This document shows, in pieces, positions 1 to 5,150 of a stretch of DNA of 6,947 bases (the first letter of the stretch is position 1; every line of letters starts with the position of its first letter). Both the position numbers and the translations under genes were made by a program. A model generated the notes under the pieces. The model saw only the letters and a list, made by a program, of their open reading frames with translations. It was not told the DNA's origin and ran no database searches. The stretch is taken from contig CAYWTY010000075.1 in the NCBI GenBank assembly GCA_964461335.1, forward strand, positions 1 to 6,947, given 5' to 3'. The DNA comes from JAKJBL01 sp964461335 (GTDB taxonomy: Bacteria > Bacillota > Clostridia > Christensenellales > CAG-138).

Positions 1-11
1 TAACAGATTCA

Positions 12-434
12 CTACGGTTTTGCAACGAAGCCCGGCAGTTCACGCGCTACTATATCGTCGAGTATGCGTGCAGCTTCAAGCATAACGAGGCGGCACCTGA
101 CTTGTTCAGTTCTATACTTATCCTTTAAGGGCAGGCAGTCAATATCGCCCATGCTTTGCTTGTAGCGCTCAAGAAGCTCCTTTGTAAGCACTTTAATTTT
201 GTCGCTTTCATGTGCGCGTTCTTTAACAAAAAGCACTCCAAGCACCATTATTGCACCTGTAAGCGCACCGCAAATGCTCCCTATTGCCATGCCTCCTCCA
301 AAGCCTGCAGCAAGCTTTATCGCCTTCTCGTCAAGCCCGAGCTTGTATGCATGGTTTGCGCCTGCTACCATGTGTTCGGAGCAGTTCCAATCCTCTTTGT
401 AAAGATAGCCATTGTTAAAATAATCAAAAAGCAT
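12..434 (-). CDS. C_GCAxxG_C_C family protein
   Basis: A 140-residue protein matching the C_GCAxxG_C_C family, named for its spaced cysteines and not for a known reaction. Visible signature: Cys18 in a WNCSE context, a glycine-rich hydrophobic stretch at about 42-70 holding GSICGALTG (Cys55), then Cys100 and Cys114 in a charged helical C-terminal part. Four conserved cysteines suggest redox or metal/cofactor binding, but the family's role is not established as far as I know. The length is normal for the family. The ATG shares one base with the stop codon of mscL (TAATG), so translation is probably coupled; the only upstream Shine-Dalgarno-like sequence is a G-run at 441-445. The gene ends 11 bases from the window edge. 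Family call is firm; biochemical function is open. The glycine-rich stretch could be a membrane segment or a packed core helix. Confidence 0.85.
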   Translation of the reverse strand: MLFDYFNNGYLYKEDWNCSEHMVAGANHAYKLGLDEKAIKLAAGFGGGMAIGSICGALTGAIMVLGVLFVKERAHESDKIKVLTKELLERYKQSMGDIDCLPLKDKYRTEQVRCRLVMLEAARILDDIVARELPGFVAKP

Positions 435-883
435 TATTTGCCCCCATCAAGCATTGAAGTGCAATGCGGGCAGCGCGTTGCAAGTTCAGAAATTTCGCTT
501 TGGCAAAAGGGGCATTTGCGGCCTTCTACCTGCACTTCGGGCTCTGTCGCCTCTTTGCGCTGCAGCTTTGAAATAAGGCGCACAAACAAGAATATACATA
601 GGGCAATTATTATAAAGTCAATTATTGTTGTAATAAACATGCCGTAGTTAAGCGTAGCTGCGCCAGCATCCTGCGCTTTTGCAAGCGTTGCATAAGTGCC
701 GCCATCCATTGCGACAAAAAGCGAGGAGAAGTCGAGACTGCCTGTAAGCGGGCTTAAAAGAGGCATAAAAATATCGTTTACAACACTTGAAACGATTTTA
801 CCAAAAGCTGCGCCTATCATGACGCCAACTGCCAAATCTACAACTTTCCCTTTGAACGCAAATTCTTTAAAATCCTTCCACAT
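434..883 (-). CDS. mscL: Large-conductance mechanosensitive channel MscL with C-terminal zinc ribbon
   Basis: A 149-residue MscL, the homo-oligomeric membrane valve that opens under membrane tension to release solutes on osmotic downshock. The N-terminus MWKDFKEFAFKGKVVDLAVG is the classic S1 amphipathic helix leading into TM1 (about 14-46, with VMIGAAFGKIVSSVVND forming the pore-lining region). An external loop (about 50-78) and TM2 (about 81-108) follow. The cytoplasmic tail differs from E. coli MscL: it has two CxxC knuckles, Cys124/Cys127 (CPFC) and Cys138/Cys141 (CPHC), which look like a small zinc ribbon. Such tails occur in MscL of Gram-positive anaerobes, from memory. The open frame continues upstream to 1039, but ATG at 883 is chosen because it gives the family N-terminus and has AAAAGGAGG seven bases before it. 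It overlaps the next gene by one base. Confidence 0.96.
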   Translation of the reverse strand: MWKDFKEFAFKGKVVDLAVGVMIGAAFGKIVSSVVNDIFMPLLSPLTGSLDFSSLFVAMDGGTYATLAKAQDAGAATLNYGMFITTIIDFIIIALCIFLFVRLISKLQRKEATEPEVQVEGRKCPFCQSEISELATRCPHCTSMLDGGK

Positions 884-890
884 ATACACG

Positions 891-899
891 CCTCCTTTT
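891..899 (-). promoter_or_regulatory. Ribosome binding site fixing the mscL start
   Basis: The minus strand reads AAAAGGAGG ending seven bases before the ATG at 883. This near-perfect Shine-Dalgarno sequence rules out the longer in-frame start at 1039, which would run back into the end of the permease gene and add a non-family N-terminus. Confidence 0.9.
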
Positions 900-906
900 G
901 TATACC

Positions 907-935
907 AATATATCACAATCATACTTTCAACACAA
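907..935 (-). promoter_or_regulatory. Candidate mscL promoter
   Basis: The gap between mscL and the permease is AT-rich and holds possible sigma-70-type elements on the minus strand. One reading is TTGTGT (930-935), a 17-base spacer and TATATT (907-912). A better -35, TTGAAA, sits at 925-930 but has no well-spaced -10. The start of transcription would fall only some 15-20 bases ahead of the coding start, giving a very short leader. The elements are weak and this is inferred from position and composition only. If it is not used, mscL would depend on read-through from the ABC operon. Confidence 0.35.
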
Positions 936-942
936 TAAATTG

Positions 943-952
943 GGCATATGCC
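943..952. repeat. Perfect 10-base palindrome GGCATATGCC
   Basis: GGCATATGCC lies just upstream of the candidate mscL promoter and is flanked by TTG and AA, which could extend the dyad to 15 bases with one bulged G. It could be an operator or part of the terminator region behind the permease gene. No known regulator site is recognised. Confidence 0.3.
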
Positions 953-961
953 AAGGCGCAC

Positions 962-979
962 AAAAAGCGGGCAATGCCC
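962..979 (-). terminator. Weak intrinsic terminator candidate after the ABC operon
   Basis: On the minus strand, 17 bases after the permease stop codon, GGGCATTGCCC can fold into a 4-5 bp GC-rich stem with a tiny loop. It is followed by GC and then five T residues (962-966). The position is right for an operon-end terminator, but the stem is short and two bases separate it from the T-run, so termination would probably be partial. Confidence 0.35.
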
Positions 980-995
980 TAAGTTATCTTTAAGT

Positions 996-2324
996 TTATT
1001 CGGCTCTAATTGCAGCAAGCGCTGAAAGGCGCATTGCACGCATTGCAGGGTACATGCCGCTTATAAGCGCCACCAAAACAGAAAACGCAAGTGCGCCAAA
1101 AGAAAGATATAGCGGAATTACGCTTGAAAGCCCGACATTGCCAAGCAAAAACCTGTTAAGCACAAACGAGAGCGTATAGCTTACAGCTAACCCTAACGCG
1201 CCGCCGAAAAAGCCTATATATGCTGCTTCTGTAAGAAACAGGCCTGCAATATTGCTCATTCTGCAGCCGAGTACTTTTATAATGCCGATTTCGCGTGTGC
1301 GCTCGTATATGCTCATCATCATTGTGTTCATAATGCCGATTGCTGCAACAAGCAGCGCAACTCCGCCTATTGCGCCAAGGAGCATTTGAAGCTGATTTGA
1401 GCTTTCCTGTGCTGCCTTAAGCGCATCCTGCAGGCTGTATGCGCCATACCCCATTGCCATGATTTCATCCTGTACTGTGAGCACATCATCTATTTTAGCG
1501 CACTTAACCCAAATCTGGCTGTATTTTGATGTATCTAAGCCTACAAATTGCTTGTTTTCCTTAGCGAGCCGCTTAATCGCATTTACATCCATTAAAGAAT
1601 AGTATGAGTTATTGTTACCTTCTTCTGAAAGCACACCGACTGCACTTAGCTTGTAGTATTTACCCTTTGTAACTGTTCCGCCTTCATTAGGCTGCATTCC
1701 GCCCATATCCTCATAAATATTGCTCCAGTCGAATGTGAGCTGGAAGCGTGAACGCTCAAGGGTTATGCGCGAATTACCATCAGCGTCAAGCGCCTGCTTG
1801 CCGGTTTTGGGGTTGTAGAAATTCTTAAGAGTCCAGCTGCCAAAAACAACCTCATAATTTGTGCCTGTATTTGGCCGAGCCATGCGCCCTTCTGCTAAGT
1901 TAAAGCCAAACGCCTCAGCAGCTTCAAGGTCAACCCCGAGTATGGAAAGGTCTGTAATATATTGGCCGCTCTTTACACTGCCCCAGGTTTCATACATAGG
2001 CATTACAGCAACAACCCCGGGGAGGCGCTTAAAGGCCTGCACGCTTTTATCATTAAGCGTAACTTCCTCAGCTCTGCCGCCAATTACCCTGCCCGAGTCT
2101 TTTTCCGTTGTTTCAATCATGCGGTAGCTGTTTACGTTTATCGTTGTTAAGCTCCCGGCACGTTCATAGTTTTCGCGGAAAGACTCGTTTATGCCTATAC
2201 CTAAAGACACCATAACAACAATGCTCGCAGTCCCTATAACCATGCCGAGCACAGTCAAAAACGCCCTGAGTTTGCGCCTCCACAGGTTCATGAAGGCGAT
2301 TGAGAGAATATCAAGGACGTTCAT
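996..2324 (-). CDS. MacB/FtsX-type ABC transporter permease
   Basis: A 442-residue type VII (MacB-like) ABC permease. The short cytoplasmic N-terminus has the amphipathic start and WRRKLRAFLTVLGMVIGTAS typical of the family, followed by TM1 (about 21-45). A large extracellular MacB_PCD-like domain (about 46-312) comes next, then three C-terminal helices (about 314-337, 364-390, 403-427). The cytoplasmic coupling segment between TM2 and TM3, YERTREIGIIKVLG (340-353), is the hallmark that contacts the ATPase. These permeases do not move substrate through their core; the family couples ATP hydrolysis to motions outside the membrane, as in export of peptides, drugs or lipoproteins. The ATP-binding domain is a separate protein two genes upstream. 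The ATG overlaps the preceding stop by four bases (ATGA), so the two are coupled. Substrate unknown. Confidence 0.93.
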   Translation of the reverse strand: MNVLDILSIAFMNLWRRKLRAFLTVLGMVIGTASIVVMVSLGIGINESFRENYERAGSLTTINVNSYRMIETTEKDSGRVIGGRAEEVTLNDKSVQAFKRLPGVVAVMPMYETWGSVKSGQYITDLSILGVDLEAAEAFGFNLAEGRMARPNTGTNYEVVFGSWTLKNFYNPKTGKQALDADGNSRITLERSRFQLTFDWSNIYEDMGGMQPNEGGTVTKGKYYKLSAVGVLSEEGNNNSYYSLMDVNAIKRLAKENKQFVGLDTSKYSQIWVKCAKIDDVLTVQDEIMAMGYGAYSLQDALKAAQESSNQLQMLLGAIGGVALLVAAIGIMNTMMMSIYERTREIGIIKVLGCRMSNIAGLFLTEAAYIGFFGGALGLAVSYTLSFVLNRFLLGNVGLSSVIPLYLSFGALAFSVLVALISGMYPAMRAMRLSALAAIRAE

Positions 2325-4087
2325 GCGTCTTCAAGCTCCCTCCTGCGGCGCCTGCGTCTTTTTAAAATAAGCCCTGTGGCAGTACCGCCTGCAGCTAAAA
2401 CGCCTGCGCCTACAATTAGAAGCGGGCTTATGCCTCGGCTGGGGAGCGGTTTTTCAGGCATCGGGTTGAAGATATCTTCATCAAGGCCTGGCTTGAACTC
2501 TTCTTGCACAAAGAGGGGGAACGGCTTTTCAACACGCGTCTCTACGCCATAAACATCCTCATAGGTAATAACTACTTTAGCTTCAATTTCGCCACCTATA
2601 GACGGGATTATATTAAAATCTGCGCGCATTGTAGAGCCTGGGCCAACATTGCCGCCAAAAAAGCCCTCTTCCATGCGCAGCCCATCGCCTTCTATATTTA
2701 CCATGCAGTTATAAAGGGAGGATTTCCCCATGTTGTATAAGTTAAAGTATACTGGCGAAGGCTGGTTTTCATACGCATCGCCGTATGTAACAGGGTCGTC
2801 TATGCGTACGCGTATGCGCTGTGATATTGGAAGCGTAATTGTTTCTGTTGCAGCGAAACTTTTATGCGACTTTGCACTTTCATAGCCGAATTTTGCGCTT
2901 AGCGTGTGCGCCTTGCTTTCAGCATCAGGCGCTGATTGAAACTTCATGGTTTTTTGCGCGCTTTCGCCTGCGCCTATACGGCGGATAAACACAGTATTGC
3001 TCCCGCCTTCAACAGGGAGTATAATACCTGCCTCGTTTTCGAGCGTTAGCTGGATGTTTTCTACAGCTTCGTCAAGCGAGTTATTGCGAAGTGTAAGCTC
3101 AAGGGAGAATGCTTCACCTGCAAAAAGCCTTGCTGAAGCCTCATCTTCTGCATTTTCAGGTTTAATGCTGTATGCTTCTATTGTGAGCTTAGGGATGGAT
3201 ACAACAAGCTTCCCCTCTTCATCTGTCTGAACACCTGCAGCGCCTTTTACAACAGTAACAAAAACTGAAACTGTCGCTGTTTCATACCCGCCCTTTATGT
3301 TGTTATAGTAAATTGCGTTAAACTTAACTTCCTTTACGCCTGATGTAACATTTTTAGAGAGCTTAAGGTCATAGGCAAGCTCGCGGATTTCACCCCCGCG
3401 CATATCGCCAAGCCTAACTGTATAATCCACAGCTTCAATTTCAAACGGGAACGCGTCAAGGCTTGCGCTAAGCTGAGGCGTAACTAAAATATTGCTGAGA
3501 GGTGCAACTGAGCGGTTGAATATTGGGAGCCTAAGCTTTATGCGCTCGCCCGCATTCCCCTTTGGCGCTGGCACAACTGCACCATCCTGCCCAACTGATG
3601 CAAGCATAAGCGATGCTGTTGCATCTTCGGGTGTTTCGGGTTTTGGCGGGTCAACAGCCCCGGAGTCGTCTTTTGTAAAAAAACAAGAGCTATACGCAAT
3701 AGGATCAAGTGCACCCTCTTTTTTTACATTTATTCTAACCACATGGTTTCCAGCACTTGCTTTAACATCGTTCGCAACAAGGGTGATGCTTGTGCTTTTG
3801 CCGGCTCCAATCACAACATCAACTCCGGAATCTGGGACACGATAGCTTGAGCCAATTGTAAGCTGGCTTCCTAATGGTTTTATTTCAAAGCCATTGTTTT
3901 TAATGGTTAAGTCGCTCTCTCCATTATTTGTTAATATGAATTCAATAATAACTTGACTATTAACTATTGCAAACGATGTACTTGTAAAACTCATTTCAAC
4001 ATCACCTGCTGCAAACGCTGCACTTGGCACGAGCGTAAGCGCGAACAAGGCGCATAACGCAATAGATAATATTCTTATTTTACGCAT
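2321..4087 (-). CDS. Exported, C-terminally anchored Ig-like repeat protein (COG1361/CARDB/NEW3-like) of an ABC operon
   Basis: A 588-residue surface protein. A Sec signal peptide spans about residues 1-26 (MRK start, hydrophobic core, AFA|A cleavage site). Four beta-rich modules follow, at about 28-140, 157-282, 293-423 and 424-528. Each resembles Ig-like COG1361/CARDB/NEW3 domains, with recurring patterns such as ILTNNGESDL, LTLRNNSLDEAVENIQ and FNLYNMGKSSLYN. A Pro-rich linker (about 540-552) leads to one membrane helix (about 554-575) and a basic cytoplasmic tail, KRRRRRRR then ELEDA. It sits between an ABC ATPase and a MacB-type permease, where an HlyD/MacA adaptor might be expected, so I infer it is the transporter's extracellular partner or substrate receptor. 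There is no catalytic motif and no lipobox. ATG at 4087 is preferred over an in-frame TTG at 4108 because GGAGG lies seven bases ahead and the signal peptide then starts properly. Confidence 0.82.
   Translation of the reverse strand: MRKIRILSIALCALFALTLVPSAAFAAGDVEMSFTSTSFAIVNSQVIIEFILTNNGESDLTIKNNGFEIKPLGSQLTIGSSYRVPDSGVDVVIGAGKSTSITLVANDVKASAGNHVVRINVKKEGALDPIAYSSCFFTKDDSGAVDPPKPETPEDATASLMLASVGQDGAVVPAPKGNAGERIKLRLPIFNRSVAPLSNILVTPQLSASLDAFPFEIEAVDYTVRLGDMRGGEIRELAYDLKLSKNVTSGVKEVKFNAIYYNNIKGGYETATVSVFVTVVKGAAGVQTDEEGKLVVSIPKLTIEAYSIKPENAEDEASARLFAGEAFSLELTLRNNSLDEAVENIQLTLENEAGIILPVEGGSNTVFIRRIGAGESAQKTMKFQSAPDAESKAHTLSAKFGYESAKSHKSFAATETITLPISQRIRVRIDDPVTYGDAYENQPSPVYFNLYNMGKSSLYNCMVNIEGDGLRMEEGFFGGNVGPGSTMRADFNIIPSIGGEIEAKVVITYEDVYGVETRVEKPFPLFVQEEFKPGLDEDIFNPMPEKPLPSRGISPLLIVGAGVLAAGGTATGLILKRRRRRRRELEDA
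2336..2344 (-). promoter_or_regulatory. Ribosome binding site of the permease inside the poly-arginine codons
   Basis: The minus strand reads AGGAGGGAG 11 bases before the permease ATG. These bases are also the codons AGG AGG GAG, encoding the last two arginines and the following glutamate of the anchored protein's tail. The spacing is longer than ideal, which fits re-initiation through the ATGA overlap. Confidence 0.6.
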
Positions 4088-4094
4088 AAGTATT

Positions 4095-4099
4095 CCTCC
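4095..4099 (-). promoter_or_regulatory. Ribosome binding site fixing the start of the anchored Ig-like protein
   Basis: GGAGG on the minus strand, seven bases before the ATG at 4087. It lies inside the 27-base gap after the ATPase gene and makes the upstream TTG at 4108 an unlikely start. Confidence 0.85.
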
Positions 4100-4114
4100 A
4101 AATTTCAAGCATAA

Positions 4115-4816
4115 TTATGCCCTTTGTTCTATATCTGTAACCTGCCCGTCGAGCAGGTGTATTGCCTTATCCGTAAAGGCTGCCATATTAGGGTCGTGCG
4201 TTACCATAATAAGCGTTTTTCCACGTTCGCGCGCAATGTCGCAGATTATACGGATAACTTCATCCGACGTTTTGCTATCGAGGTTGCCCGTAGGTTCATC
4301 CGCAAATACAATTTCAGGGTCGCTTACAAGTGCGCGCGCAATGCCTACGCGCTGCTGCTGCCCGCCTGAAAGCTGCATGGGCTTGTGCTGTAAATGCGTT
4401 TCTAGGCCAACAGCCTTAAGTATTTTACGCGCTGCCTCAAGCCGCTTTTGTTTGCTTATGCCGCGGAAAACAAGCGGAAATGCCACGTTTTCAAGCGCAG
4501 TATAGTATGGCATGAGGTTGAAGGACTGGAAGATGAAGCCTACTTTATCTTGGCGGAAGCGTATAAGCTCGCTTTGCGTCATTCGCTCAATACGCATGCG
4601 CGAAATAATGATTTCGCCTGATGTAGGCTTTTCAAGCCCTGCAAGCACATTAAGAAGCGTTGATTTGCCTGAGCCTGAGCGCCCAACGACACAGCAGATT
4701 TCACCCTTTTTGAGGGTCAAATCAACCCCACGCAGGGCATGTATATCAACTGAGCCTACGCGGTATATTTTTGTTACGCCACGAAGAGTAATTAGGGACG
4801 AGTTGTTTTCTTGCAT
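4115..4816 (-). CDS. ABC transporter ATP-binding protein, LolD/MacB-like
   Basis: A 233-residue stand-alone ATPase of the MacB/LolD/FtsE branch. All nucleotide-binding elements are present: Walker A GRSGSGKST (45-53), Q-loop Gln97 in IFQSFNL, signature LSGGQQQR (149-156), Walker B IVFADEP with Glu174, D-loop NLDS (178-181) and switch His207 in VTHD. The sequence ALRGVDLTLKKGE near the N-terminus is typical of this branch. The length matches the family. It dimerises on the cytoplasmic side to drive the permease at 996-2324. It is the first gene of the operon. The ATG at 4816 is supported by AGGAGG seven bases upstream (4824-4829). Specific substrate assignment is not possible from the ATPase alone. 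Confidence 0.97.
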   Translation of the reverse strand: MQENNSSLITLRGVTKIYRVGSVDIHALRGVDLTLKKGEICCVVGRSGSGKSTLLNVLAGLEKPTSGEIIISRMRIERMTQSELIRFRQDKVGFIFQSFNLMPYYTALENVAFPLVFRGISKQKRLEAARKILKAVGLETHLQHKPMQLSGGQQQRVGIARALVSDPEIVFADEPTGNLDSKTSDEVIRIICDIARERGKTLIMVTHDPNMAAFTDKAIHLLDGQVTDIEQRA

Positions 4817-4854
4817 TTAAGCTCCTCCTGCCGCAATCCGCCCTTATAGCTTAA
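4817..4854 (-). promoter_or_regulatory. Inverted repeat enclosing the ribosome binding site of the ABC operon
   Basis: The seven bases just before the ATPase ATG read AGCTTAA on the minus strand (4817-4823). They are the exact reverse complement of TTAAGCT at 4848-4854. In the transcript this would be a 7-bp hairpin whose 24-base loop carries the AGGAGG ribosome site, so folding could affect translation start. The stem is AU-rich and may be weak. Confidence 0.35.
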
Positions 4855-4898
4855 GCCGCTTGGGGGCATTCTATATAACGTTATGCGACAGCGGGCGG
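4838..4898 (-). repeat. Spaced GC-rich inverted repeat in the ABC operon leader
   Basis: CCGCCC (4893-4898 on the minus strand) can pair with GGGCGG (4838-4843), enclosing about 49 bases that include a perfect ATAACGTTAT palindrome (4875-4884). The GGGCGG arm lies in the loop of the smaller hairpin at 4817-4854, so the two pairings would interlock or compete. No known riboswitch class is recognised. Confidence 0.25.
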
Positions 4899-4967
4899 TT
4901 CCGAATTTTTAATAATAAAAGCTTTAGCTTGTTCTGCTATTTTTTTTAAAATTGCCTTCTGCAGGTA

Positions 4968-4996
4968 AGTATAACGCCATGCCTAAGTATATACAA
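4968..4996 (-). promoter_or_regulatory. Candidate promoter of the ABC operon
   Basis: On the minus strand TTGTAT (4991-4996) is followed by a 17-base spacer and TATACT (4968-4973), a good -10 with a modest -35. Transcription would begin near 4961 and leave a leader of about 145 bases before the ATPase start. It is back to back with the hydrogenase promoter, with the two -35 boxes 29 bases apart. Weaker -10-like stretches nearer the gene, such as TATATA at 4872-4877, lack a -35. Confidence 0.4.
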
Positions 4997-5010
4997 ATGA
5001 ATTTTAGATA

Positions 5011-5027
5011 AACATTGATAATATGTT
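5011..5027. promoter_or_regulatory. Operator-like inverted repeat at the hydrogenase promoter
   Basis: AACAT, seven bases, ATGTT. The right arm overlaps the first two bases of the hydrogenase -35 box (5026-5031). A protein bound here could block or tune the hydrogenase promoter. It does not match the Rex or FNR consensus sites I know, and short arms like these can arise by chance in AT-rich DNA. Confidence 0.25.
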
Positions 5028-5054
5028 GACAATTAGTCACATTGAAAGTATTCT
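5026..5054 (+). promoter_or_regulatory. Promoter of the hydrogenase gene
   Basis: A perfect -35 TTGACA (5026-5031), an exact 17-base spacer and TATTCT (5049-5054, four of six matches to consensus), with AT-rich DNA upstream that could serve as an UP element. Transcription would start near 5061, leaving a leader of about 70 bases. This placement also shows that an in-frame ATG at 5023 is upstream of the transcript and cannot be the start codon. Confidence 0.7.
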
Positions 5055-5090
5055 ATATAGGGGTCTGTCTATTCTTAAAAAGAAGGAACT

Positions 5091-5150
5091 ATGCTCCGCG
5101 AATGTAGACGCAGAAAGGAACAAATTCGCTATGATAAACATGGTAATTGA
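5091..5150 (+). other. Possible 19-codon upstream ORF overlapping the hydrogenase start
   Basis: In the hydrogenase leader, ATG at 5091 is preceded by AGAAGGA and opens a 19-codon Arg/Lys-rich frame, beginning MLRECRRRKEQ, that stops at 5150. That is 20 bases inside the hydrogenase gene and in another frame. The ribosome-site spacing is only about three bases, so translation is doubtful. If it is translated, it would compete with or feed ribosomes to the hydrogenase start. Confidence 0.2.

Noticed and set aside
156..647. 163-codon plus-strand open frame opposite mscL and the C_GCAxxG_C_C gene
   Set aside because: It crosses two well-supported minus-strand genes, has no family resemblance and lacks a ribosome site; it is a shadow frame.
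884..1039. Longer mscL reading frame starting at 1039
   Set aside because: The extra 52 residues are not MscL-like, overlap the end of the permease gene, and the ATG at 883 has a near-perfect ribosome site.
4019..4087. Lipoprotein signal for the anchored protein (cysteine in the signal peptide)
   Set aside because: The only early cysteine sits mid-core as IALC, without the Gly/Ala/Ser required before a lipobox cysteine; an AFA|A signal peptidase I site fits better.
4088..4108. TTG start at 4108 for the anchored Ig-like protein
   Set aside because: The ATG at 4087 gives a proper MRK-type signal peptide with GGAGG seven bases upstream; the TTG extension would run over that ribosome site.
4919..4930. 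AAGCTTTAGCTT palindrome as a regulatory site
   Set aside because: Only a short 5-base arm repeat with a two-base centre in AT-rich DNA; chance is an adequate explanation.
4936..4955. T-run with AT-rich dyad as an intrinsic terminator
   Set aside because: The dyad is almost entirely A-T with a T-rich loop, has no GC stem before the T-run, and no gene on either strand would need termination there; it is more likely part of the leader or control region.
5023..5130. Extra 36-residue N-terminus for the hydrogenase from ATG 5023
   Set aside because: The ATG overlaps the approach to the TTGACA box, so it lies upstream of the transcript. The extension matches nothing in the ferredoxin domain, which begins at 5131.
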